From contig NZ_FOXS01000005.1 of NCBI RefSeq assembly GCF_900115775.1, positions 434,001-498,000 on the forward strand: a DNA stretch of 64,000 nt, given 5' to 3'. Below, one piece after another: positions 57,901 to 64,000 of the stretch. The notes beneath the pieces are model-generated. The model was not told the origin of the DNA. It saw only the letters and a list, made by a program, of their open reading frames with translations, and made no database searches. Position numbers and translations under genes: made by a program. Numbering within the stretch: the first letter of the stretch is position 1; each line of letters begins with the position of its first letter. Origin of the DNA: Hymenobacter arizonensis. Lineage in GTDB: Bacteria > Bacteroidota > Bacteroidia > Cytophagales > Hymenobacteraceae.

Positions 57901-58659
57901 CACCAAGCCGCCAAGGAATCGGCCCAGCACAGTCTGTTCGGGGCCGGAGCCTTCGGGGCCGTGGCCGCGCCGCTGCCCAAAATGCACGAGATGGAGCCCT
58001 GGAGCAAAACCGAGCAGCTGCGCCGCGAAAAGGAAGTGGTGGGCTTTTACCTCTCGGGCCACCCGCTCGATAGCTACAAGCTGGAGCTGGATGCCTACTG
58101 CACCTGCGGCCTTGACAAGGTGGAGGAGATTAAGAACAAGGAAATGGCTGTGGCCGGCCTTATCAATAACGTGCTGTTCAAGACCACCAAGACCGGTCAG
58201 CCTTTCTGCACCTTCACCCTGGAGGATTACGAGACGAGCATCAATCCGGCGCTGTTCCGCGACGACTACACCAAGTTTGCCCCGCTCATCAACCCGCGCA
58301 ACTACCCCAACGAGCAGGTGCCGCCCATGTACGTGCGCCTCAAGCAGGAGCTGCGCCGCCACACCCAGGACCAGTGGGACCTGCGCATCCTCACCATGGA
58401 GCCCCTGGCCGACGTGGCCGAGAAGCGCAGCAAGGGCGTGCGCGTGCGCCTCGACCTGCGCACCGTGACCAGCCCCATGCTCGACCGTCTGGAAGAAGCT
58501 ATTGAAGCCGCGCCCGGCAGCAAGCGCCTCGAAATTCAGTTTGCCGAGCCCCACGAGCACCTGGCCGTGGACATGTTCTCGCGCCGCTTTCAGATTGAGC
58601 CCAAAACCTTTATTGAAAAGATGAAGGAGATGGAAATGGAGGTTTGCACGCTTATCTAG
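54946..58659 (+). CDS. dnaE: DNA polymerase III alpha subunit
   Basis: 1237-aa replicative polymerase. The N-terminal PHP domain starts with SHLHSHTQYSLLDG (H6, H8) and TDHGNMFG, so the usual metal residues are kept. The palm has GPGRGSAAGS (433-442) and PDIDIDFDD with the catalytic Asp pair at 477 and 479; the third Asp is D632 in KMDFLGLKTL. The tau-binding/fingers region (ALYRPGPMQFIPNFI, EQIMQTAQILAGYSLGGADL, NRSHSAAYSVVAYQTGYLKA), HhH and OB-fold (AVAGLINNVLFKTTKTG at about 1070) follow in normal order. Length is normal. The ATG at 54946 was used; a TTG three codons upstream also opens the frame. It copies the chromosome with the clamp and clamp loader. Confidence 0.97.
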   Translation: MPVFSHLHSHTQYSLLDGQASISALMKKAQKDEMPAVALTDHGNMFGAFNFVAEANKYNVKPIVGCEFYMVEDRHKKAFSREKGERDTRHHQLLLAKDQAGYHNLSKLCSMSFIEGLYSKFPRIDKELLLQYHEGLIATSCCIGAEVPQTILFGTEAQAEEKLKWWLDVFGDDYYIEIQRHGLMNFDGTGKSQEDVNQVLLGFAKKYNVKVICTNDSHYVDQTDYAAHDLLLCVNTGEEHSIPVGDVRTNYYTLLTSNGQVRYDLLDNLRRDHSRDENAQKQLRRIDEELQKPKPHTRFGFANDQFFFKNQAQMNELFADRPDSVDNTNEIVDKITPPKLARDILLPNFPIPAPFANADEFLRELTYVGAFGPGAGSGTVKMSKPPRYAERTPEIEERLDYELRIIQTMGFAGYFLITQDFINHGRNIGVAVGPGRGSAAGSAVAYCVGITNIDPIKYSLLFERFLNPERVSMPDIDIDFDDVNRQKVIDYVVDKYGKTQVAQIITFGTMAAKSSIKDVARAMELPLPQTNDLTKMVPDKPGTTLAGAFAENQELDMIRRDESPENLKGQILRLATQLEGSVRNTGIHAAGVIIAPDDITKYIPVSTSKDSDLLITQFDGKVIESAGMLKMDFLGLKTLTIIVDALRLIERNHGVTIDIDEIPLDDEKTYAMYQRGDTIGTFQFESEGMRQYLKDLKPTNIEDLIAMNALYRPGPMQFIPNFINRKHGREEVEYPHELLKPILEYSQGIMVYQEQIMQTAQILAGYSLGGADLLRRAMGKKDMKKMALEREKFIEGAKRIHDIPAKKANDVFDVMEKFAEYGFNRSHSAAYSVVAYQTGYLKANYPAEYMAAVLTNNMGDIKKVTFFIEEARKQGVPVLGPDVNESLLKFNVNQEGAIRFGMGAVKGAGELAVESMVEEREKGGEYSDIFDFAKRVSLRTVNKKTFESLAQAGAFDGFGKHRRLYLDAPAGDQNLIEKAMKMGQQHQAAKESAQHSLFGAGAFGAVAAPLPKMHEMEPWSKTEQLRREKEVVGFYLSGHPLDSYKLELDAYCTCGLDKVEEIKNKEMAVAGLINNVLFKTTKTGQPFCTFTLEDYETSINPALFRDDYTKFAPLINPRNYPNEQVPPMYVRLKQELRRHTQDQWDLRILTMEPLADVAEKRSKGVRVRLDLRTVTSPMLDRLEEAIEAAPGSKRLEIQFAEPHEHLAVDMFSRRFQIEPKTFIEKMKEMEMEVCTLI

Positions 58660-58690
58660 GGCTTGTAGTACAGCAATGTGGTATACAGAG

Positions 58691-58803
58691 CGTCATGCCG
58701 AGCATTCTGCGCACCAAGCAGAGACCGAGGCATCTCGCTTATCGTAGCAACTCCATTGTGAGGGCGATGCGAGCGAGATGCCTCGGCTGCGCTCGGCATG
58801 ACG
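58691..58803. repeat. dispersed palindromic repeat, copy 5
   Basis: Right arm 58772-58803 pairs with the left arm starting at 58691 (CGTCATGCCGAGC), then, after an unpaired insert of roughly 17 nt, with ACCGAGGCATCTCGCT up to 58739. Variant core GTCATGCCGAGC. The left arm seems to have taken up extra sequence, so this copy is partly degraded. Between dnaE and trxA. Confidence 0.8.
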
Positions 58804-58968
58804 TTTCCAGCTTTCGGATAGCTAATTAAGCCATTCGCCGGGTGTCACAGCGGGGGAGATGACCCTTCTGAACTTTCCCCCGTACACACTGTTTAACCAT
58901 CCAATCTGCTACCTTGCGACCCCGTTGGCCGTATACGCCAGAATAACATTAACCCAACCCAAACTAAA

Positions 58969-59298
58969 ATGGGACACAAAGCAATTGAAATAACCGACGC
59001 CAACTTTGATGAAATCATCAGCGGCGACAAGCCAGTATTGGTCGATTTCTGGGCCGAATGGTGTGGTCCCTGCCGCATGGTAGGCCCCGTAGTGGAAGAA
59101 CTTGCCGGCGAATACGAAGGCAAAGTCATTGTGGGCAAGGTTGACGTAGATGCCAACCCCCAAACCTCCATGAAGTTCGGCATCCGCAGCATCCCGACGC
59201 TGCTCGTGTTCAAGAACGGCCAAATCGTTGACAAGCAAGTAGGTGCTGTTCCGAAGCACGTACTGGCCCAAAAACTAGAAGCACAGGTAACGGCTTAA
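58969..59298 (+). CDS. trxA: thioredoxin
   Basis: 109-aa thioredoxin with the WCGPC active site (C32, C35). Around it are PVLVDFWAEWCGPCRMVGPV, KVDVDANPQTSMKFGIRSIP (the cis-Pro loop) and TLLVFKNGQIVDKQVG. It reduces disulfides in cytosolic proteins and feeds ribonucleotide reductase and DsbD. Single gene with its own long hairpin terminator. Confidence 0.97.
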   Translation: MGHKAIEITDANFDEIISGDKPVLVDFWAEWCGPCRMVGPVVEELAGEYEGKVIVGKVDVDANPQTSMKFGIRSIPTLLVFKNGQIVDKQVGAVPKHVLAQKLEAQVTA

Positions 59299-59311
59299 TT
59301 CCGTTATTGTC

Positions 59312-59360
59312 TATAAACGAAAAGCCCCTTGCCAGACTGGCAAGGGGCTTTTCGTTTATA
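59312..59360. terminator. long bidirectional terminator
   Basis: Perfect 24-bp inverted repeat (59312-59335 / 59337-59360) around one central base; the middle reads GCCCCTTGCCAG / CTGGCAAGGGGC and the ends are AT-rich. It terminates trxA from the left and probably the small minus-strand gene from the right. Confidence 0.88.
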
Positions 59361-59407
59361 CAGGTGTTGCTTGGCCCGAGGACCGGCCTCCGGGGAGAGG
59401 CAGGCTG

Positions 59408-59650
59408 CTAGCCGCGCTGGCAGCGGCGCCAGTTGGCCCGGGAGATGTGGCGTGCTTTGGCCTTGAGCTGCTTCTGGCGCTGGTGCAGCTGCCGGTCAAG
59501 CTTTTCGGGGGCCGAAGCTTTCTTTCCTAAGCCTATGCCCAAAATGCTGGTTGCTGTGGGCTCTGCGGCGACTGTGGCGGCTTGCGTTTGGCCGATTGCC
59601 AGGGTCGACAGGGCGAATATTGCGAGCAAAGAGTAAAGTTTTTTGTTCAT
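59408..59650 (-). CDS. small exported basic protein
   Basis: 80-aa protein with a signal peptide (MNKKLYSLLAIFALSTLAIG, cleaved after QTQA). A short linker (ATVAAEPTATSILGIGLG) is followed by a basic C-terminus rich in Lys/Arg/Gln (PEKLDRQLHQRQKQLKAKAR, HISRANWRRCQRG). No known family. The frame lies alone between two transcription units, and the start ATG at 59650 begins the signal peptide. I rate it a probable small envelope protein; the basic tail could bind nucleic acid, phospholipid or the wall. Confidence 0.6.
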   Translation of the reverse strand: MNKKLYSLLAIFALSTLAIGQTQAATVAAEPTATSILGIGLGKKASAPEKLDRQLHQRQKQLKAKARHISRANWRRCQRG

Positions 59651-60091
59651 CTCCAAAAGGGTTTAAGTGTGTGGTTAGCAAGCGGGCCTCCTGGTGAAGG
59701 AGTAGATGTCGTTTTGGCAAAGTACCATATTTTAAACTTTTATTGCAATGGGTTAATTGCAAATAATACTGTATTATTTAATAATTGACATTATTTGAAT
59801 TTGAAGAGGCTACAGTTGTCTCGGATTAAAATGTTGATATGTAGTATATTGGAGGGCGGGTGAATTTTTTTTCAATTTACTTTATATATTATATTTCATA
59901 TGCTTTTCGGCTCGGCCAGCAGGCATAGCTCGGGCTTTTGAAGGTCATGCAGTGGGCCAGAGCTAGCTTTATAGAGTGCTGCTTAAAAACCCCGTGCTTT
60001 TAAGAACAAAGGCTCACATTTACAGCCAACTGTGACGCGCCTAACTGCGTACGAGGTCCATCTTTTCGCCCACCCTTATTCGTCCCTAATC
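59651..60091. other. AT-rich intergenic island
   Basis: About 440 bases between two divergent small secreted-protein genes. From roughly 59720 to 59910 the DNA is strikingly AT-rich, with runs such as TTTTTTTTCAATTTAC and TATATATTATATTTCATATG. This contrasts with the GC-rich coding DNA around it. It probably contains the promoters of both genes, but no exact boxes are assigned. Confidence 0.5.
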
Positions 60092-60544
60092 ATGAAGCGC
60101 ATCCTCAGTTTTCTCGTCTCGTTGAGTTTGATTGCCGGCTCGGCGGCCTTAGCCCAAACGCCTGCTGCTCCGGCCGCGCCCACGGCAACAGCCACCACAA
60201 GCGCCAACTCAACCAAAACAACCACCCAGACCACCCAAAATCCAGGTCGGGTGACCACCACGCGGTCGACCACCACGAACAACCCCGCGGGCATGACTAA
60301 GTCATCGACCAGCACCAAGGGCCAGGGCACGATGACCAAGTCGAGCACCATGACCACGCCCTCGGGCAACACCAAGACCACCAACAGCACCAAAATGAAG
60401 GCCGATGGCACGCCCGACATGCGTTATTCGGAAAACAAGAGCAGCACCGAAGTAGTCACGGGCCCCCGCAAAGCCGATGGCACCGCCGATATGCGCTACA
60501 AAGCCAACAAATCGAGCAAGGTGATGACCAAAACCAAGAAGTAA
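60092..60544 (+). CDS. small exported Thr/Lys-rich repeat protein
   Basis: 150-aa protein: signal peptide (MKRILSFLVSLSLIAGSAAL, then AQT), a Thr/Ser/Asn/Pro-rich middle with many KSST and TTTNNPAGMTKSS-like units, and two C-terminal copies of KADGTxDMRYxxNKSS (about residues 110-125 and 130-146). The composition is low-complexity and basic. Similar KADGTPDMRYKEN repeats are seen in hypothetical exported proteins of Cytophagales. Function unknown; possibly a cell-surface or stress protein. The ATG at 60092 starts the signal peptide; the terminator after it supports a real transcription unit. Confidence 0.75.
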   Translation: MKRILSFLVSLSLIAGSAALAQTPAAPAAPTATATTSANSTKTTTQTTQNPGRVTTTRSTTTNNPAGMTKSSTSTKGQGTMTKSSTMTTPSGNTKTTNSTKMKADGTPDMRYSENKSSTEVVTGPRKADGTADMRYKANKSSKVMTKTKK

Positions 60545-60565
60545 CGGCGCTGCTCCGTTCACACC

Positions 60566-60600
60566 AAAGCCCTTGTCAGTACTGGCAAGGGCTTTTTTTG
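60566..60600 (+). terminator. rho-independent terminator
   Basis: Stem AAAGCCCTTG / CAAGGGCTTT with inner CAGT/ACTG pairing, then TTTTTTG, about 20 nt after the repeat-protein stop. Confidence 0.88.
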
Positions 60601-60725
60601 TACAATACAACTCGGGATAACCAAGCCGAGGGACATACGCAGCCCCTGCACCTCTAGCCCCAGCCGTTTCGGCCCCCAACAGCCGCCTGCCTAACTTGCG
60701 GTTCCCATTCCAACCAATTCCCTGC

Positions 60726-62024
60726 ATGCGCTACACCCCCCTGGCCCCCGAGCTTTTTGTTGAGAACCGCCGCCGCTTCCGCGAGCAGCTGCCGCCAGCC
60801 TCGCTGGCCGTTTTTCAATCCAACGACATCATGCCGACCAACGCCGACGGCACGTTGGCCTTTCGGCAAAATAACGACCTGTTTTACCTCAGCGGCGTCG
60901 ACCAGGAAGAAAGCATTCTCGTGATTTTCCCAGATGCGCGCCTGCCGCAGCACCGCGAAATCCTGTTCCTGAAAGAGACTTCCGAGCACATCCTCATCTG
61001 GGAAGGCTACAAGCTGACCAAAGACGAAGCGCGCACTAACTCGGGCATTCGCAGCATCATGTGGCTCGACAGCTTCAACACGGTGCTGCCCGCCCTCATG
61101 AACGAGGCCGAAAACGTCTATTTGAACTCCAACGAGCACATTCGGGCCGTGGTGGAGGTAGAAACCCGCGATGCCCGCTTCATCAAGCGCCTGCAGGGCC
61201 AGTACCCGCTGCACACCTACCGCCGCGCCGCGCCGCTGCTACACCGCCAGCGCGCCATCAAGAGCCGCGAGGAAATCAAGGCTATGCGCGAGGCCTGCAG
61301 TATCACCGAAAAGGCGTTTAGGCGCTTGCTGGGCTTCGTGAAGCCCGGAGTGTGGGAGTTTGAGCTTGAGGCCGAAATCGTGCACGAATTCATGCGCAAC
61401 CGCAGCCGCGGCCCGGCCTACGGCAGCATTGTAGCCAGCGGCAAAAACGCCTGCGTGCTCCACTACACCACCAACGACAACCAGTGCCAGGACGGCGATG
61501 TGATTCTGCTGGACTTCGGGGCTGAATACGCCAATTACGCCGCCGACCTTTCGCGCAGCATCCCAGTCAATGGCAAGTTCACTCCGCGCCAGCGTCAGGT
61601 GTATGACTCGGTGCTCGCCGTGATGGACTTCGCTAAAACCCGCCTCGTGCCTGGCGGCGAAATCGAAGCCTACCACCGAGCCGTGGGCGAGCACATGGAA
61701 CAGGAGCTCATCAAGCTGGACTTGCTGAATGCCGCCGACGTGAAAAACCAGGACCCCGCCGCGCCGCTCTACAAGAAGTATTTCATGCACGGCACCAGCC
61801 ACTACCTCGGCCTCGACGTGCACGACGTGGGCTATAAGTACCGCACCTTCGAGGCGGGCATGGTGTACACCGTGGAGCCCGGTATTTACATTCCGGAAGA
61901 AGGCTTGGGCATCCGTTTGGAGAATGACATTCTGCTCACCGCCACAGGCAACGAAGACCTGATGGCCAACATCCCACTACAGGCCGATGATATTGAGAAG
62001 CTGATGGCCTCAGCAGGGCAATAA
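60726..62024 (+). CDS. pepP: aminopeptidase P family protein (Xaa-Pro aminopeptidase)
   Basis: 432-aa metallopeptidase (M24B). The N-terminal creatinase-like domain (1-175) has FVENRRRFREQL, NDIMPTNADGTLAFRQNNDL and FYLSGVDQEESIL. The pita-bread catalytic domain supplies the metal ligands: LLDFGAEYANYAADLSR (two Asp), HGTSHYLGLDVHD (His), VYTVEPGIYIPEEGLGIRLE (Glu) and the last Glu in LENDILLT. It removes N-terminal residues before proline, in the cytosol. The start at 60726 (MRYTPLAPEL) was chosen as the family N-terminus. A TAACTTG sequence at 60692-60698 with TTTC about 22 nt upstream could be the promoter. Confidence 0.93.
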   Translation: MRYTPLAPELFVENRRRFREQLPPASLAVFQSNDIMPTNADGTLAFRQNNDLFYLSGVDQEESILVIFPDARLPQHREILFLKETSEHILIWEGYKLTKDEARTNSGIRSIMWLDSFNTVLPALMNEAENVYLNSNEHIRAVVEVETRDARFIKRLQGQYPLHTYRRAAPLLHRQRAIKSREEIKAMREACSITEKAFRRLLGFVKPGVWEFELEAEIVHEFMRNRSRGPAYGSIVASGKNACVLHYTTNDNQCQDGDVILLDFGAEYANYAADLSRSIPVNGKFTPRQRQVYDSVLAVMDFAKTRLVPGGEIEAYHRAVGEHMEQELIKLDLLNAADVKNQDPAAPLYKKYFMHGTSHYLGLDVHDVGYKYRTFEAGMVYTVEPGIYIPEEGLGIRLENDILLTATGNEDLMANIPLQADDIEKLMASAGQ

Positions 62025-62040
62025 CAGCTGGATAAGCCCA

Positions 62041-62138
62041 GAACGTCATGCTGAGCGGAGCCGAAGCATCTCTCCCGCACTACTAAAATCAATTAGTGGC
62101 GCGGGAGAGATGCTTCGGCTCCGCTCAGCATGACGTTC
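62041..62138. repeat. dispersed palindromic repeat, copy 6 (longest perfect)
   Basis: 38-bp perfect inverted repeat (62041-62078 and 62101-62138), left arm GAACGTCATGCTGAGCGGAG then CCGAAGCATCTCTCCCGC, loop 22 nt with further CACTA/TAGTG pairing. The best-preserved copy of the family in this window; it lies between two convergent genes and could terminate both. Confidence 0.93.
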
Positions 62139-62182
62139 TTTTTTGCCCCGGTTTCAGGGCTAGCCTTTAGTGCAGGGTTGCG

Positions 62183-62737
62183 CTATTGAGCGGTGGCCTG
62201 CACAATTTGCGGCAGGTACTTAGTGAGGGCCTGCACCTGAGCGCGGGTGAAATTGCCTTCCACATCAACCAACACAAACGAGTCGGTCACGTCGGGCAGC
62301 TGGCCGATGGCGGCAAACTCAGAAACCCGGTCGCCGTTGGCCCGCACCGATACTTTGTAGTCGTTGCCCAGGGCCGTCCCCGCCGAAATTGGCTCATAGC
62401 GATTGCCTTGCAAGATGCCCGTGGCCTCTTGCACCAGACCTTGCTGGGCCAGGTTCTCAGCTGAGCCAGTCACCGGCGCGAAGCTGATGACGCGGGCCTT
62501 GCGAATGCCGGTAATGGCATTGGTCAGCTCAGAGCCGCCGAGCAGCTTGGCGGCTCGCACCAAGGCCAGGCGTTCGAGCAGGTCGGCCGACCAGTCCATG
62601 GTTTTAAAGCCCGAGCGGCCTTGGTACTTCGAGAAAAACGAAGCCACGGTAGTAGCCGGGGTGCCAGGGCCAGCGGTGCGGCAGCCGGCCATGAGCAAAA
62701 TAAGGAACAGAACGGGAAGGCGAAGTTTTTGAATCAT
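62183..62737 (-). CDS. DUF4252 family lipoprotein
   Basis: 184-aa lipoprotein: MIQKLRLPVLFLILLMAGC gives a lipobox, with Cys at residue 19. The mature part has TTVASFFSKYQGRSGFKTMD, WSADLLERLAL, GIRKARVISFAPVTGSAEN and ADGDRVSEFA-like sequence, ending in FVLVDVEGNFTRAQVQALTK. This is the DUF4252 domain of Bacteroidota; function unknown. The start at 62737 begins the lipoprotein signal; the longer open frame has no such signal. It is 87 nt downstream of the edge-truncated gene on the same strand. Confidence 0.84.
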   Translation of the reverse strand: MIQKLRLPVLFLILLMAGCRTAGPGTPATTVASFFSKYQGRSGFKTMDWSADLLERLALVRAAKLLGGSELTNAITGIRKARVISFAPVTGSAENLAQQGLVQEATGILQGNRYEPISAGTALGNDYKVSVRANGDRVSEFAAIGQLPDVTDSFVLVDVEGNFTRAQVQALTKYLPQIVQATAQ

Positions 62738-62823
62738 GGGGCAAAGGTGCGTTGGAATAGGTGCGTTGTACGCACGCAGGCCGGGCTGCGGTTGCCTGCG
62801 GCCTGCCCCTCGCTCTCCAGCCA

Positions 62824-64000
62824 CTACCGGCTTTCTGCCTTTGCCTTTTCCTCTTTGATTGGCTCTTCCTTCGGCACGCCGCTGGCGTCGGACGTCTGAA
62901 AGTCAATCGTGTTCAGGAAAAACACTTCCCGGTCAGCGCTGCGCTCGGCGCGCACGCGCTGGTAGCCGGTGGCCACAAAGCGGGTGCCAAACCAGGGCAG
63001 CAAATCGGCCTGAAAAGTATCGGCGGCCCGCTCCTTGCCGGTGTCGGTGGGGCCGGAACCGGTCTGGATGAGCACATGGTGGTCGTTGGGCGATGACTCG
63101 GCCCGGTTTATCAGCTTATAGCGCAGCTTTTCTTGGTCGAGGTACGCCAGCACCAGTCGGCCGTCGGGCAGGGTTTGGAGCCGCACGGCTTCCTCCAGGT
63201 TGTAGCGGCGCAGGTTTTCGACCACGAAGGTGTTATCCCAGAGCAATGCGCCCGACCGGTCGAAACCGCAGACCAGCGCATGGGTAGTTTGGTAACCGTC
63301 GAACACGCGGGAATTGCCGTAGTTGCCCCCAAACTGGTTGCCAATGTTATTGAATGGCCCCGTGTAGGTGCCGTAACTGTTGTAGCGGTAGTGCGGGTAG
63401 TACACCTCGGCCACCAGCACGTAGCCGCCGTCGGGCTGCGGCACCAGCTCGTGCAGCAACAGGCGGTAGCGCCAGCGCATCGGCGACACCGAGCGGGCCA
63501 TCCGGCGCTGGGTGCGCTCGCGCAGGCGGGCCTGGCGTGCGGGTTTCATGTAGTCGAAAAAGTGCTTGAGGCGCAGGAAGTCGTAGAACCGCAACGGCGG
63601 CTTGGTGCCCTGGCTCGCTGCTGTGCGTAGGTCGGTGGCAAACAGGCCTTGGGCGTAAGTGGGGTCGCGCAGGGAGTAAGTGCCCATCAGCAGGCGGGCA
63701 GTGGTGTCCTGGGGTGGGGTAAGCTGGGCCGTAATGAGACTGCGCTCGCTCTCGGTCTGCACAAATTCGGAGCTTACTAGCTGGCCGCGCTCGGTGAGCT
63801 GCTTGAGCAGCAGGCGCGACTTGCGCCCGTTGGTTTGGGTCACCACGTACTCGGCGCGCCGGGTGGCGGCATCGGCCACGAAGGTGAGCTGCGTGGGCAT
63901 GGGCTCGTAGATGGACGAGAGGTACTGCATCTGGCCGGTGGCCACGTCCAGCAGCAGGGCCGTCACGTGCTGCTGGTCGTTGAGGAGCACCGTGGCAAAC
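62824..64000 (-). CDS. uncharacterised secreted/envelope protein (5' end outside window)
   Basis: The frame is open to the window edge; the GTG at 63990 is internal to a reading frame that continues (FATVLLNDQQ...). About 392 residues of the C-terminal part are visible. I recognise no named domain. The repeated alternation of strands, with Asp/Asn/Gly/Tyr turns (YYPHYRYNSYGTYTGPFNNI, GFDRSGALLWDNTFVVENLR, LQTLPDGRLVLAYLDQEKL), suggests a beta-propeller or beta-sheet protein. The end is charged (PIKEEKAKAESR). Presence of a signal peptide cannot be judged. Probably in one unit with the DUF4252 lipoprotein (87-nt gap). Confidence 0.72.
   Translation of the reverse strand, partial: FATVLLNDQQHVTALLLDVATGQMQYLSSIYEPMPTQLTFVADAATRRAEYVVTQTNGRKSRLLLKQLTERGQLVSSEFVQTESERSLITAQLTPPQDTTARLLMGTYSLRDPTYAQGLFATDLRTAASQGTKPPLRFYDFLRLKHFFDYMKPARQARLRERTQRRMARSVSPMRWRYRLLLHELVPQPDGGYVLVAEVYYPHYRYNSYGTYTGPFNNIGNQFGGNYGNSRVFDGYQTTHALVCGFDRSGALLWDNTFVVENLRRYNLEEAVRLQTLPDGRLVLAYLDQEKLRYKLINRAESSPNDHHVLIQTGSGPTDTGKERAADTFQADLLPWFGTRFVATGYQRVRAERSADREVFFLNTIDFQTSDASGVPKEEPIKEEKAKAESR

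Overview
The window looks like a chromosomal segment of a high-GC member of the Bacteroidota, most likely Hymenobacter or a close relative. This is inferred from several features. There are three TonB-dependent outer-membrane receptors with N-terminal carboxypeptidase-regulatory-like repeats. One surface protein ends in a type IX secretion-like sorting domain. Other family-typical genes are a DUF4252 lipoprotein, OmpA/glycine-zipper proteins and a five-PAS soluble histidine kinase. Several upstream regions carry TAnnTTTG -7 boxes, and most genes are GC-rich. No species can be named from the sequence alone. No prophage, transposase, CRISPR array, rRNA or replication origin was seen. One tRNA, tRNA-Arg(ACG), is present.

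Layout. 1-2.8 kb: an overlapping run of alpha/beta hydrolase (cut by the window edge), pirin and a quinone-oxidoreductase-like MDR enzyme, then an exported RidA-like protein. 3.1-6.1 kb: a multi-PAS sensor kinase. 6.3-10.2 kb: an iron-uptake pair on the minus strand (PepSY membrane protein and TonB-dependent siderophore receptor) under a promoter flanked by two Fur-like 7-1-7 boxes. 10.5-15 kb: PQQ-type sugar dehydrogenase lipoprotein, GNAT acetyltransferase, a gene fragment, and a TetR regulator with an MBL-fold hydrolase. 15.1-24.1 kb: tRNA-Arg, VTT membrane protein, DUF2167 protein, cystathionine gamma-synthase-like enzyme, a small secreted-protein gene broken by an amber codon, SIMPL protein, a DinB/MDMPI-like protein, a metallophosphoesterase lipoprotein joined to a beta-barrel gene, another barrel, and a TonB-domain protein. 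24.3-30.1 kb: TonB receptor, T9SS-type surface protein, OmpA lipoprotein. 30.4-38.2 kb: fbaB, accD, a three-gene glycine-zipper/OmpA cluster, an endonuclease III-like glycosylase, a small lipoprotein, a radical SAM protein and a gamma-carbonic anhydrase. 38.4-47.9 kb: TM2-type lipoprotein, CNNM/CorC-type transporter, DsbD, an Lrp regulator, a GT9 glycosyltransferase, and an M16 peptidase / SRA-HNH nuclease / O-methyltransferase operon. 48-64 kb: TonB-type receptor, LysM lytic transglycosylase, desaturase, dnaE, trxA, two small secreted proteins, aminopeptidase P, a DUF4252 lipoprotein and an edge-truncated protein.

How the parts relate. Much of the segment serves the cell envelope: iron and nutrient receptors, OmpA-type wall anchors, a murein hydrolase, disulfide reduction, and fatty-acid synthesis and desaturation. 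Central metabolism and replication genes are interspersed. The regulated unit best supported by sequence is the iron-uptake pair.

Two points stand out beyond ordinary annotation. First, a lone SRA-HNH (type IV, modified-cytosine-dependent) restriction nuclease is locked by ATGA overlaps into a housekeeping operon although its base composition is much more AT-rich. Second, a family of large intergenic palindromes sharing a GTCATGCTGAGC...CGAAGCATC core occurs at five loci. At one locus, one copy sits inside the loop of another.
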